Source: Ditylenchus dipsaci (taxonomy: Eukaryota; Nematoda; Chromadorea; Rhabditida; Anguinidae). From it: DNA of 64,000 nucleotides. Position 1 is the first letter of the stretch, and each line of letters begins with the position of its first letter. Positions 34,300 to 45,954 of this stretch are shown here, piece by piece. The notes under the pieces are model-generated. The model did no database searches and had not been told where the DNA came from. It saw only the letters and a program-made list of their open reading frames with translations. Location of the stretch: contig SADC01000313.1 in NCBI GenBank assembly GCA_004194705.1, forward strand, positions 62,001-126,000. Reading direction: 5' to 3'. The position numbers were made by a program, and so were the translations under genes.

Positions 34300-36385
34300 A
34301 ATTCAAAGTTTTCACCCAATCATTGAACTTCTGTACGGATTTTTCAACTCAGCTTCTAACAAAACAAGGCCTATAATTGGCAGGTGAAAACCTGCTTAAC
34401 GAAAACCTGCTTAACGAAAACCTGCTTAACGAAAACCTGCTTAACGAAAACTGCTTAACGAAAACCTGCTTAACGAAAACCTGCTTACGAAAACCTGCTT
34501 AACGAAAACCTGCTTAATCGCGCGAAATCGAATATTTTTGCTATGAAAGATAGGTTATTTCATTTAAACCTTAATTTTTTATTCTCTTAACTGATGTTGT
34601 CCGTTAACTTATAGTTATTATCATTTTTCACATCATATTATTTATTTTAGGCAAGCATACACATTTAAAATCCTGATAAATAGAAACTTTCAGTAACTTT
34701 TCAATACATGTCTTATTCGAATTGTCAATTAATTATTTTTTTTCTCGACTATCTTTGGCTTGCATTTAAAAATTTATTTATTAAATTTAGCAGAAGCAAA
34801 AATCTATTACAAACAAAGAAATGAAAAAGTTTTTTGACTATTGCAAAAAATCGTCAAATATTGAATTGTGCGAAACAGGGAGAGAGCCAAATAAGTGAAA
34901 ACAAAGATAAACAAAAACAGTAGTTGTACTGAACTACACTACAAATGTCTTGCGCCAGACATACAATGAATAAGACGGTCAGGGTTTTAGCTATTGATCC
35001 TTCAGATCATCGCGTTCACTATATATCTCGTTAAATTTAACGACAAAATATGCAAACAAAAAGAGTGCAATGAAAAAAAGAAATAAAACATCAATTTCAC
35101 ACAAATCTAAGACTAATTAAGGCTCGGTACAGCATTGATTTTTGGATGTGCAAAGCCGCACTACAACTGAACTCAGCCGGATAAACAATTCGCTAGAATC
35201 ATGGCACCGAGTCTGGAATAATTCACTTGAAAAAACCCACAAATGAGTAAGCTTGTGAAACGAATGAATCAAGAAGATGAATTGTGGAAAGCCGAATTAA
35301 TGAGTATGAAGCGGCTCCCAACCGTCGAACAACACTTTCTAAAGGTCACGTATTGACACCAACAAAGACGAAAATCTGAATTTATTGTGCAATAATTTTC
35401 TGCAATGTAGACCACAATTCTTTAACAAAAGAAGATTTTGTTAATTATCTGAAAAAAATTTCAAGATTTCTTTAATGTATATCTGTAAACGTAAAAGTGA
35501 AAAGTAAATAAAAGTAACTGAGAATAAACTATTTTAATCCGTAATCTCCACAAAAGTTACTGAAAGTTTCTATTTATTCAGGATTTTAAATGTGTATGCT
35601 TGCCTAAAATAAATAATTATGATGTGAAAAATGATAATAACTATAAGTTAAACGACAACATCAGTTAAGAGAATAAAAATTAAGGTTTAAATGAAATAAC
35701 CTATCTTCATAGCAAAAATATTCGATTTCGCGCGATTAAGCAGGTTTTCGTTAAGCAGGTTTTCGTTAAGCAGGTTTTCGTTAAGCAGGTTTTCGTTAAG
35801 CAGGTTTCGTTAAGCAGGTTTTCGTTAAGCAGTTTTCGTTAAGCAGGTTTCGTTAAGCAGGTTTTCACCTAGCCCTATAATTTAACTTTAGGTATCTACA
35901 ATACTTTTTTCCGACTGAAACACTCTTTTTTCCGACTAATTTTAATAATTGCATTTTTCTTCAAGTTTTCATCTCAATTTTTCTAACGTTTTAGCATTAT
36001 CGTGTAGCCCAGGATCTCAGCTTTCTAACGAACTATCAAACTGAGCAAAAAGATTTCGTGAATGAAAATATTTAAGGGTTTGAAAAAGATAGCTGTTACT
36101 TTTTCTCCGCTCCTAAATCTCTATTTTTCAAACAATTGTTTATATTATTCAGTGAAGTTTAATGGCTCGTTAGAAAGCTGAGATTCTGAGCTACACGAGA
36201 ATGCTAAAAAAATTCATAAGTTGATACAAAAAACTCGAAGAAAAATGCAAATGAAAAATTAGTCGGAAAAAAGAGAGTTTTAGTCGGAAAAAAAAAGTAT
36301 TGTAAATACCTAAAATAAATTCTAGGCCTCGTTTTGTTAGAAGCTAAGTTGAAAAATTTGAACAGCAGTTCAATGATTAGGTGAA
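34300..36385. repeat. Palindromic family (CATTGAACTTCTGTACGG) split by insertions
   Basis: The left half (34305-34378) with tcattgaacttctgtacgga and tttttcaactcagcttctaa pairs with 36310-36385 (gttttgttagaagctaagtt, gcagttcaatgattagg). The 1495-bp element at 34379 and a further palindrome (35890-36300, cgtgtagcccaggatctcag) sit between. Complete relatives are at 51105-51265 and 63190-63374. Confidence 0.65.
34379..35873. mobile_element. 1495-bp MULE-like element with 15-bp tandem repeats in both TIRs, 9-bp TSD
   Basis: A perfect CCTATAATT duplication (34370-34378, 35874-35882) flanks G-CAGGTGAAAACCTGC ends. Each arm begins with about nine (left) or eight (right) tandem copies of AAAACCTGCTTAACG, followed by ~180 bases of complementary sequence through cgcgcgaaatcgaatatttt and aggcaagcatacacattt. 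The 860-base interior has no recognisable gene. Confidence 0.9.
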
Positions 36386-37279
36386 AATTTTGGATTGGAG
36401 AGGACATATGTTTATGGCCCTTTTTTCGCAAAATCGCACGAAAAATCGTAAAAAAATTTTATATTTCGCCGGCTGTTTCAAAACGGAAAACTTGACGGTA
36501 TTCTATTGAATCAGAGTCCTACAGGCTTAATGTTATTTTGAGAGCTATTTATTTGTGGCATCTTATCTGGGGCAGGGGTTATTGAAAAATGCTAGCATTT
36601 GTCTAGGGTGGTATTTCTTTTTGGCCATAGAATTCTTATTGTGAGCGAGCCAATGGTTGGCGACCTAAGCTTTTTGTTCTTTACGTTGGCTCTCCAATTA
36701 TATTTATTCTTGGTTATTTTTGGCAGATTTTTATTGTTGTGAGCCAAATGGCTTGCGAGCTAGATGGATCATTCTTTTTCGGCCAGCTAGCTGAATGGCT
36801 CCGAGCCATATGGCTTGGAGCTAGGTCACTAAATTTTTTATTGTGCATGACTAGCGCGAGCCGAATTCACAACACTGGCTGAAACTTTCCATATATCTTT
36901 TACAGTCCTGTATTTTCAGGCTTATAACTTTTAATTTTTCAAGTATCCTATATCCGTGGTTTGCAGGTTTATTTGGCAATCTTCACTACAGAAATTGATT
37001 GATCTGAACAGCATGAGCACAGTCAATATGGTAAATCGTTTCTTTACTTTTTATACCCCGACTAGTCTCGCCACCCCATACAGATATAAATTGATGAGTG
37101 ATTGATCTCTTTTTTAATCAACCCAACATGTCACTCAAGTATGTGAAAATATACTAAAAAGGACTGTCAGAATTTTTTTGGATGTTGCGAGCCTAAAATT
37201 TTGGGATGGGATGGGTGGTCTTTGAACCTGAAAATAATTACACCAATTAACTAGGCCACAGAATCTTGGCCTTATATGA
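36386..37279. other. Repeat-bearing intergenic stretch
   Basis: 36640-36870 has scattered GAGCCAWATGGCTTGCGAG-type words and ends in acaacactg, like a hAT terminus (compare CAGTGTTGTAA at 19973). No target duplication was found and no gene. Confidence 0.4.
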
Positions 37280-37495
37280 TAATGGGGGAAAGGGGTGCCT
37301 TGGTCCCCCTGTTGTTGTTTTAGGCTTAGGCAAGGGTAGGCCAGCATATGTTAGGGTGAACTTAAACATAAGTCTGAGTATGTTTGAGTCCGTCCCAACA
37401 TACGTTGGCCTACCCTTGCCTGAGCCTAATCCTAAAAAATTCCTAAAAAAACATCAGGGGGAACCAGGGCGAAACCCCCTCCCATTATCATAAGA
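37280..37495. repeat. Foldback bounded by GCCTTGGTCCCCCTGTTG, copy 1
   Basis: Outer inverted gataatggggg-aaagg, the shared motif, then ttaggc-ttaggcaagggtagg and tacgttggcctacccttgcc form the arms. A diverged copy with the same inner arms lies at 47478-47692. Confidence 0.75.
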
Positions 37496-37991
37496 GCAAA
37501 TCTTGGGTCAGATGTCATACAAAAATATTTTTTGTTGTAATGGCCCTTTAGATTTTTATGTAAAAAACCAAGATTGCAAATTCAGAAAATTCAGCCTTTT
37601 ACCTTGGTTTGCGTATTTTTCAATGTGCTCAAATATCCATTTTTATTTATGTGATCAGTAATTTTCACTGTTTTAAAGGTATCCAAAGTCAACAATTATG
37701 TGCACCGCAACACTCCCCTCGGAAGTTATTTCCTCCGCCATTGCCTTTCTATCCTACAAAGAACAATGCGGTCTTAAAACAGTGTCACATAGACTTTCGC
37801 CACTTCTTTGCACTGGATTGAACCTAAACGTGTAGGTCTTTTCTTAAACGCAACTTAAACGCAATTATACTTGTTTGCATTAGCTTAAAGTGAGTTGTCA
37901 AATACTCCTCAGCTGAACTTGATCTAGCAGTGAACGCAATATAGCGGAATTCTTATTATATAATAGCTAATATAATTTGTTTAACTTGCAG
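37496..37991. other. Non-coding or uncertain
   Basis: A short plus-strand frame (37609-37821) starts with a hydrophobic stretch (MRIFQCAQISIFIYVIS) and becomes Pro-rich. A signal-peptide micro-protein is possible but unsupported. 37690-37830 could also be an upstream exon of the next gene. Confidence 0.25.
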
Positions 37992-38880
37992 GATAATAAA
38001 ATTCGTGAGCAAGACGCTGAGATCAAGCTACTTAAAAGGAACTTCAGTGCTTAAGGACAAAAAATCGGCAGTTGAAACATCGCCTTGACCAGTTGTGGAC
38101 AGAAAATCGGCAGTTGAAACATCGCCTTGACCAGTTAGAAAGCAGTACGTCAGCCCAAGCTTCATCATCTCGTGGCAGAAAGCAACAGTCAGTGACACAG
38201 CAAAAAGAATGGCAGAAAGAGGAGCGCCCAGGTTTTCTTAATCACCTTCTCACTAGTGAAGACAGAAAATTTAAGTCCAGGTGGCATTGTAACTTTTATT
38301 CTGCACTTATTTATTGCTCAAAGTTTGATTTTTAGTCCAGCAGGAGAAGTGCTTTATGAGTTACTCATACTCTACGACAAGTCTCTTAAAGTAAGTTCTT
38401 TGAAAGAAGAATGCATGCATACAACTAATGAAAAATGCATAAGAAACTTTTTATATTAAGTTGCTCAAGAAGCGCTTTATGTCTCAAGGTCCAAGAACAG
38501 ATTGTGTCAGGATCAAGATTGCCTTCGCGATGGGATTCCTTGTGAGCAGGAAGAATTCACGCGGGATTTTCAAAGAAGGGGGGTATTTTTGTGGACATTC
38601 CGTATGTGCTTATTAGGCGACGCTCTATACATTTGCTTAAGATGTTAAATTTCAGGATCTCCTGCAAGCTAAGTGATTTATCGTTCGTGTTTGATGAGAT
38701 GAAACTGCACCCTAGTAAGAGCCCAGATTACATCATAACCAAGGTATCATAAGGAAAATCAGATTTTCACGTTATAGTTACGAGTTTTTTTAAGTCTATT
38801 GCTCTCTGTCGCACTCCTACAAGAAAGTTGGCGAAATCAGGCGTGAACAAGTTCCAAATGACAATGAAAAATTGGTAATT
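37992..38880 (+). pseudogene. Coiled-coil protein gene, several exons, unidentified, frame-disrupted
   Basis: After acceptor ACTTGCAG comes DNKIREQDAEIKLLKRNF, then one frame shift later LRTKNRQLKHRLDQL repeated as LWTENRQLKHRLDQLESS, with leucines spaced as in a coiled coil or leucine zipper. A Ser/Gln/Glu-rich linker (SSSRGRKQQSVTQQKEWQ) and ERPGFLNHLLTSED follow. A donor near 38280 joins in phase to 38337-38391 (PAGEVLYELLILYDKSLK, then GTAAGT). Further exon-like pieces (38461-38590, 38658-38745) are protein-like but their frames are uncertain. No basic region typical of bZIP is seen upstream. No family was assigned. Confidence 0.5.
38056..38139 (+). repeat. 42-bp in-frame tandem duplication within the coiled coil
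   Basis: Two units, 38056-38097 and 38098-38139, differ at only a few positions. Each is 14 codons, exactly two heptads, so the coiled-coil register is kept. Confidence 0.85.
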
Positions 38881-39175
38881 TTAACCACTTTTCAAACTTT
38901 GAAGCTCTAGTTGAGTATCCGTCCTAGTTTTCGCAGTATTTTTCTTTTTGATTTTATTCTTCTGTTAAGCAAAGTAGACCTGCTTAAATTGGATGGAATT
39001 TTTCATCTTGAGCCCATATTATTTTAATCCAGGACAGAATAAATTGGTAGAGATTTCAAGTTAAACTCAAAAGCTGCGATTAGCTGCGCACACAATTAGC
39101 TGCGCACCTTGGCTCCAAACTTTTGATTGTAACTGAGTCACCTTCAAATGTTCCAAAATGCTTGTTCGAGAATTA

Positions 39176-39330
39176 CCGTAAATCCTCTAATAGAGCCCCG
39201 GGGCTTTATTTTTCAATCCCTGAAAAATCTTGAAATTGTCAATCAAAAATGGTGCTAACTCTGAAACTCTAGTCAAAAATCGAGGGGGGGGGGCTCTATT
39301 AGAGAGGGGGCTCTATTAGAGGATTTACGG
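39176..39330. mobile_element. TA-flanked MITE (CCGTAAATCCTC head, AGAGCCCC tail)
   Basis: TA/CCGTAAATCCTCTAATAGAG and CTCTATTAGAGGATTTACGG/TA are the ends. The tail GGGGCTCTATT occurs twice on the right and as CCCCGGGGCTTTATT on the left, the same layout as at 9350. From 38881 to 39175 no gene is clear. Confidence 0.8.
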
Positions 39331-40047
39331 TAAATAATTGATCTTACTTCTTGAAGACGTCAATTTAGTATGGTTTTGCAATTTATCAATGGCGGTCGTG
39401 CGGCCTTGGGCTTTGGTAGAACCATTGGTGCAATCGGCTAAACTTGGTCGTACCGCCACCAGTCAACTTGGTTCCACCCCCACCAGTCAATTAGCTTGGG
39501 GACCAAGGCAATTTTTTTTTGAAAATTTTCTACACCGATATTTAATGATTAAAAAAAAATCTTGATCCTCCAAGCTAATTTACTGGTGGGCGTAGAACCA
39601 AGTTGACAGGTGGGGTACGCCCAAGGTGCTCCGTGCAATCAGTATTTCTGAGACTTGTGGACTAAACCAGCGTATAGAAATACGTGAAATACTATAAAAA
39701 ACGCGGTAAAAATTGTCGGACTCTGTGCGGAAGCGAATTTTTTGGGGTGACCTAAGTTCGAGGGCTGATTGTAGCTTCTCAGTCTTTACTTCTACTTTCC
39801 GCACTAATTGATTCTAGGAGTGAAAATTTTGGCTTTCAAAAAGCACGAACTGTTTACTTGATATGTCTACCAAATTTATCTTGTTCGGTCTGCTTAACAC
39901 TAATACGGATGCTTGTAGTAAACTGAGCATCTTAATCAGAGTTGCATGCTGATAATTTCTATACCGATCGGTCTTGCAAAAAAAAGTTCTTTTTCACGCT
40001 AAGTTTAGTACAAACACGCGTGCAAGTGTTAAAAATATTAATTTTGT
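39331..40047. other. Repeat stretch around GGGGACCAAGGC
   Basis: 39440-39500 (gccaccagtcaacttggttc) is inverted at 39580-39615 (tactggtggg, aagttgacaggtgggg) around a GGGGACCAAGGC motif. 39735-39775 looks like the right end of a pogo-like MITE (aagttcgagggctgattgta). No gene is recognised. Confidence 0.45.
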
Positions 40048-40183
40048 TTTTCAGATCTCAGAGTGTCTTTTCGGGGATGAGTCGTATATAGATGTATTCG
40101 TGCCGCTTAAAAGATTTTTTATCAATAGTTTATTGATTGACTGTGTTGAGATCGTATTGAATGTAGTGTGCTGTCACAAATAA
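40048..40183 (+). CDS. Possible terminal exon, unidentified
   Basis: GTTTTTCAG at 40047 is followed by an open frame (ISECLFGDESYIDVFVPLKR, NSLLIDCVEIVLNVVCCHK) whose stop overlaps an AATAAA signal. The 3' splice site and poly(A) signal are suggestive. Upstream exons are unknown; the coiled-coil gene to the left is a candidate. Confidence 0.3.
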
Positions 40184-40559
40184 AGCCTCTATGATTATTT
40201 GCTTCATTACAATAGATTCGGATTTTTTCAATCAATTATTGCTTCATTGTATTGGTTTGTGTTGCAGTCTTGTTCGCTCTATTTTTTCGCTGTCAATTTT
40301 GGCCTCTTATAATTTCTAATTTGTGCGTAGACGGACATGCCCGTATGCTACACGGAAAATAAGTTAATAACAGGGACGGCATGGAGGTGGCATCCGGGAT
40401 TCCGGAATTTTTTTTATAAAACGAACTTTTTACTCGCTATTGGTTTTTCTATTTTTTGAATTTGATTCGAAAATTTTGAACCTGCGATCATGAATCCCGA
40501 AATTGACAAAACAGGATCCCGTTTCTCCGTCATTCTACGTGTGATTTCTCGGAAGAATT

Positions 40560-41110
40560 TTTGTACCTTTATCTAACCGTTTGAACTGTACAATTCGATT
40601 CGAAAATTCTGACAAAGCCATCTTGTAAATCATAGTTGATTTACTATTTAGAATTTCAATATTTTTCCCCGCAGACAGAAAAAATCAAATCTGGAGACTC
40701 GAAAAAAATCGAGCCACAAACGGCCTTGATCCCCCTGTAGATTCTTAAAAACGTATTTGTTTATAATCCATCCTTGATATGGTGACACCGCCAAAAGCTC
40801 GATACTTAGCAGGGTCTGACACTATTTTAAACACATATATATGTGGAAAAAGTGTCAGACCCAGTTAGGAATCGAAAATTCAGGGTGTCACTGTATGAAG
40901 GCTTGCCTGTAGAAAATTTGTTTTTGAAAATCCACAGGGGGGGGGGCATGGCAGTTTTGGCTTGATCTTTCTCGACTCTCCAGATTCGATTTTTCTGTCT
41001 GTGCGGAAAAAATATTGAAATTCTATATAGTAAATCAACTATGCTCTACAAGATGGCTTTGTCAGAATTTTCGAATCGAATCGTACAGTTCAAACGGTTC
41101 CATTGTAAGT
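40560..41110. repeat. Foldback with a pogo-like insertion at its centre
   Basis: Arms (accgtttgaactgtac, gattcgaaaattctgac, gccatcttgtaaatcat) reappear inverted at 40990-41110. Both arms carry a GGCCTTGATCCCCCTGTAG-type motif. The centre (about 40770-40895) reads ccttgatatggtgacaccgc ... cagggtgtcactgta, a degenerate CAGTCGAACC-family MITE. Confidence 0.65.
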
Positions 41111-41305
41111 TTATTTCTAAGTTTATGTATCTTTATTTCCTGTATTTCTTTGACCTTTCAAAGCCCCGAAAATCTGAAAAAAATATGTCGATTTTGATAT
41201 TTTGGTGGTTCACCAATCTAATCTAAAAAGAGCAATCGGTAGAGCTCGTGCGAATTAAGAAAGCTGGGAGGGAGGCAGATAGCAGAGAAATAAGAAACAG
41301 GCCTG

Positions 41306-41372
41306 GGGCGACCGATAGCTCAAATGGTTAGAGCGCCGACTTGCAAGGAGATATCGTGGGATCGCACTTTTT
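41306..41372 (+). repeat. tRNA-like sequence (possible SINE head)
   Basis: CGATAGCTCAAATGGTTAGA followed by gcgccgacttgcaaggagat fits a D-arm/A box and an anticodon stem with a TTGCAAG loop, but the B box (gtgggatcgcac) is degenerate and no matching acceptor stem is seen. It is more likely a tRNA-derived repeat than a functional tRNA gene. Confidence 0.45.
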
Positions 41373-41554
41373 CCCAGGCCTGTACAAAAGCCGTACGCGG
41401 CCACGGGCGTACGCTTACTGAGCGCAATATACAGCATTTCAAAATATTGACTTTACTTCGAGATACAGACCCTCAAAAACAAGAGAGGCGTATTTTGTAC
41501 CAGGGAACATTCAGAGGTGCTATTTTTCAAAAACCTCGTTGAGAGAAGTGATGG

Positions 41555-43505
41555 GCCGGACACGGACACAATATCCCGGGTCACAATATACCCGGCCACA
41601 ATATCCCTCTGGCCACAATATTCCCAGCCACAATATCCCCGGCCATAATATCCCCGCAGTCACAAATTATTTTCTCAGCAGGAAGCCACGGGTGGTGGTT
41701 TTGTTTTTGAAGTTACAGGTGATGGTGATGGCAAATAGTTTTTTTTGAATTAAAGTACTTTAATTTTTTATTAAGCCTAGTTTCTACGGCGTTAAGCGAA
41801 TGTATCCACACCGAATTCATCCACACACGAATTCATCCACAAAAATTTGTCGTTTTTATATTTTAGTCTTGAAAAGTTTACATGCTAATTCAAACATTCT
41901 TCCGCGCTACCGGAGTATACCCCCCCCCCTGAATGGAATTTTTTTAAAGGTGTTTCCAAACACCCTATATCGACTCAAAATCGCCTTTGAAGTTCAAAAA
42001 AAGCATTATTTTTAAGTTCTGGTCAATAAAAAATCGAGTTTTGGGACCACCCAAAATTACCTTTTTTTGACTATTTTTAAAGGGACTTAGGGCTGTTTTG
42101 GGTGGGAAGGGACCAAAAAGAGGCCAATTTGTTCCAAAAAGGAAGATGTTGAACATAGTTTTGAATACTGTGGCCTACCGCATAAATAAACTCTGGTATG
42201 CATGCTTTTTCATGCATCCAGAGTCACTTTCGAGTGAGTTGTGTCTAAGGTATGTGGGTGTGCGCATCTCAACTCTAAGCCCCCCCCCAAGCCCCCGAAG
42301 GCGGTGCAGGGGCTTGGTCGGTTAGAGATGCGTGCACTCACTTACCTTAGACATGATTCCGAGCAAGACTCTTGGTCAAAAAGGCATTTAGAGGTACTTA
42401 AAAAAATACTCCGGTAGGGTCCATTCTTCTATGAAGTGACTACAGTTTTGCTGGATATCCAATTCTACGTTTTAGGGTTTCCAAAACCTGTTATCTGGAC
42501 TAATTCGGGAATGCTGAAGATGGTTGTTAATTGTAAAACGCCGTTTTCTCGGGTATTTTTGAGTTTTGGTGCAATCGAGTTTTAGTAAAATCAATTGTCT
42601 CCGAATACTCAAAAAATACCATACAAAACCTTATTTTACTATTATCAAACCATCTTGAGCAGGCCCGAATTAATCCAGAAAACAGGTTTGGAACATGAAA
42701 AACGTAATTTTTTGCTACAAGTGGACGACCACTTGTTTTGTTGTATCCAGGTACTCGTAACCAGGTTGGATAACCCAGGTAGTGTAGTGGTACCCGGGTA
42801 GTAATATTTTCGTCTTGAAATGAACTTTTGAAATTTAAAATGTTTTTCTATGATCCAACTTCAGGTCTTTTTAGATAATCCATGCATCACCTAAACCAAG
42901 TGGTTGTCCACTTGGATCAAAAAAATTTTACATTTTTCATGATCTAAAACCTGTTTTCTAGATAAATTAGGGCACGCCGAAGATGGTTTGATAATAGTAA
43001 AACAAGGTTTTGTATAGTATTTTTCGAGTATTAGGAGATAATTGATTTCGCCAAATCGAATATTTTGCCAATACTCAAAAAATACATTACAAAACGGCAT
43101 TTTACTACTATCAAACCATCTTCAGCGTGTCCGAATCAGTCCAGAAAACAGGTTGCAAAACCTGAAAAGGTAAAAAAAGTTTAATTTTTTTGATCTAAGT
43201 GGACGACCACTTAATTTGGTTGGCGGTTCTTTTAGTCCACAAAGAGCCTGGTCAAATACCTTAGAGGATTAGCTCATAAGTTTATTATGGATCTCTGAAA
43301 TGATGAAATTCTTCTCATTGTTTGTTATATGATATACTTCATGAATAAAACACTTTACTAATGTTCAATGAAAGCGCTAATGATTTTTTCGTGAAATGAC
43401 CAAGAGCCACAGACCGATTGAGATATAAATCCCTGAAAATGAAAAAGGCTGCACTCAGAAAGATTCGAACCAATACATTTGTCCGGGGGTATTGTGGCCC
43501 GGACT
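41555..43505. mobile_element. Composite repeat bounded by CCACAATATCCCC words, copy 2
   Basis: It begins ggacacggacacaatatccc with seven CCACAATATCCC units (41570-41660) and ends ccgggggtattgtggcccgg. The last ~375 bases are nearly identical to 25620-25985. Included are the nested inverted-repeat element at 41907-42417 and CCACTTGG palindromes at 42720, 42900 and 43200, each followed by ctggac-taa and gatggtttgataat words. No transposase was found. Confidence 0.65.
41907..42417. mobile_element. 511-bp inverted-repeat element carrying the GAGATGCGC palindrome
   Basis: Ends CTACCGGAGTAT and ATACTCCGGTAG. A run of C and ttaaaggtgtttccaaacac follow on the left. The arm ttagggctgttttgggtggg resembles the 5907-6904 element. 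The right half (42125-42395) is the third copy of the shared palindromic core, in reverse orientation. Confidence 0.7.
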
Positions 43506-43899
43506 GGTAGCCAACATTTCCTAAAAGTATTAAAAACTTTACTTACCGTATGACCTCTATTAAACGGGCACCCCTACAGTTAACGTTTTTCAAATTTGCT
43601 TTGCTTTTTTAACCCAATATTGTTTATTTTTCGAAACGGACAACCACTCATTTTGTAGAGCTTCACAAACTCGGGTTAAAAAAATTTTGTGGGCTCATCC
43701 AGTCTAGCTCTATTGTCCAATCAAGTATTTTGTTCGTACATACTCATTTGGGCGCCCTCGTTTGGGCGCCCTCATTTTATATTGGGTTTGAATGTCTCAG
43801 ATAGTCTGAATTATATGGTTTTATAAATGATAAATGGTTTATATTTTTATCTTGACAATTTACTTGTTAATTCAAACATTTTTCTTATGAACCAACAGT
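43506..43899. other. Fragment of TA-type MITE and unassigned sequence
   Basis: 43548-43580 reads ttaccgtatgacctctatta then aacgggcacccct, a hybrid of the CCGTA head with the ACGGGCACC tail seen at 55239. The partner end was not found. Nothing else is recognised. Confidence 0.4.
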
Positions 43900-44910
43900 C
43901 GTTTTGCTGGATGTTCCATGTACCGACAAAAGCAAGTGGTCGTCCTCTTGGATCAAAAAAAAATCAAAATTTTTTACTTTTTCGCTTTCCAAAACCTGTT
44001 TTCTGGACTAAGTCAGGCATGCTATAGTGGTAAAATGTCGTTTTCTCGAAAATTTCTTGAGTGTTGGTAAAATCGAGTTTTCGGTAAAATCAGTTATTTG
44101 CCAAAACTCAAAAGATACTCGAGAAAATAGCATTTTACCAGGGCCACGCACTATTGACCCTAAAGACGTTTGACCCTAAAGCCGTTTCAACCTAAGCCGT
44201 TTGACTGGGTTGTCGGTTCGAGTACCCATTTTCGGGTAATTGGAACCGAAACCCGGTTTTTTTCAAGTTTCGGGTATCGGTTCGGTTCAGGTACCCGAGT
44301 ATTGAGAGGGTACCCGTTTTACGTGTTTTGAAGACATTGTTCGTTTTCTTGACTTCTTGTAAAAGCTAGAACCAATTTTAGCAAACTTTCATTAGACATT
44401 ACCAACAATTTCTATATCAAAATCGAAAACAACATTGGCCAAAAAGGATTGGCCAAAATCCGATTGGCTGATGTAGAAGATTGGCCGAACTATGATTTGC
44501 GGAACGCCAAGGCTTGTTTTTTTTTGACTGAAACAACATATTGGTTCAACAAAAGTTTGGCCAAAAAGAGAGCTCTATTGGGGACTTAGCTTAAACCAAT
44601 CAAACCAAGTGGTCGTCCACTTGGATCAACTTTTTTTTTGTTTTTCATGTTCCAAAACCTGTTTTCTGGACTAACTCGGCGTGCTGAAGATGGTTTGACA
44701 GTGGTAAAATGCTGTTTTCTCGAGTATTTTTCGAGTATTAGGAAATAAATGATTTCACCAAAACTCGATTTTACCAAAACTCGAAAAATACTTGAGAAAA
44801 CGGCATTTTACTATTATCAAACCATCTTCAGCATGATCGAATTAGTCCAGGAAACAGGTTTAAGAACCCGAAAAAGTAAAAAAGTAATAGTCTGGTCAGG
44901 TGAAATATCA
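43900..44910. repeat. Array of CCACTTGG-palindrome repeats
   Basis: Two more copies (43925-44140 and 44600-44880) of the module seen in 42480-43200: caagtggtcgtccacttgga, then gttttctggactaa and ggtaaaatg-cgttttctcga. Between them (44180-44330) lies a hAT-like end rich in GGGTACC and CGGTTCGG words. Confidence 0.6.
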
Positions 44911-44929
44911 GTTTTAATATGACAAAAAG

Positions 44930-45440
44930 TGCGATTTAAAATTTTCAGATCATCCAGGTGGATATCCACCTGGACCAGGCGGTACCTAGCCACGGTTTTG
45001 GGTTTCGGTAGGTAAATCAAAGTTTTGGTCTTATCAAACACGATTCACCGCACGATTTTGCATATGATAGAATAATTTGTTTTTAATTTAAATTAATTTT
45101 TATTTTCAGGTCATCCACGTGGATGGTACCAAGCCCAGGTTTTGGGGTTTTAGTAGGTGGAATCGCAGTTTTGGTTCATCAAACACAATTCACCACACGA
45201 TTTCACACATGATAGCATGGTCTATTTTTGAATTTTTAAAAATTTTGATTTTTCTGTTCATCCAGGTGGATACCCACTTGGACCAGGTGGTACCTACGCC
45301 GTGTTTTGGGGTTTCGGTAGGTGAACTCAAAGTTTTTGTCTCATCAAACCCAATTCACCACACGATTTTGCATATTATAAGATGGTTTGGTCCAGACTTT
45401 TAATATTTTTCGATTTTCATGTCATTCACGTGGATGCTTT
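44930..45440. repeat. Three tandem units of the ~165-180-bp satellite, reverse orientation
   Basis: Units start near 44950, 45112 and 45258, each with atccaggtggatatccacct (or variants), ggtaccta-gcc, ttttggggtttcggtagg and caattcaccacacgattt. They correspond to the reverse complement of 16390-16710. Confidence 0.75.
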
Positions 45441-45954
45441 GGCTGATTTTGGATGTTTTGGGTGTTTTGGGTGGTTTTGAGTGATTTGGGGTGGCTCGGA
45501 CACAATCTAAAAATTTTCGAAAAAAAACCTTAAAAAATGCCTTGGTCCCCCCCCTGTTGTTTGAAAAAAATTTGATTTTATGGAAATCGATAAAAGATTT
45601 TATAGATTTTTTTAAATAATTCTCGTTTGAATCGATTTTATCGAATTCGATAAATTTATCGATTTGTCACACCATGGCTGAAACAACGTATTGGTTCAAC
45701 AAAAGTTTGGCCAAAAAACGTTTGGCCAACCCTCTCCCACCATTTTCGATTTGTTTAACGGATCCGCATTAGAGAAAAAAAATTAACCTTAATTTTTTTG
45801 ATTTTTTATGAAGAGCAAGATCATAAACGATCAGGAACCAATATTCCTCCCTTTATACTGTAGAGTCACTCTTTTGGTGTTTCTTCATTTTATGTTTCAC
45901 TTCTTAACGGTTAAGCCTTAATATGATTCGCATTCAATTAACTTACTTAGGTCG
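45441..45954. other. Intergenic
   Basis: 45538 has a GCCTTGGTCCCCCCCCTGTTG-like motif. 45570-45670 contains inverted AT-rich words (ttatcgaattcgataaattt). No gene is recognised. Confidence 0.35.

Noticed and set aside
34379..34520. Possible CRISPR array (AAAACCTGCTTAACG repeats)
   Set aside because: There are no spacers between units, the array is inverted at the other end of the element, and the DNA is eukaryotic.
41306..41372. Functional tRNA gene
   Set aside because: Good D-arm/A-box, but the B box is degenerate and no complementary 3' acceptor strand follows.
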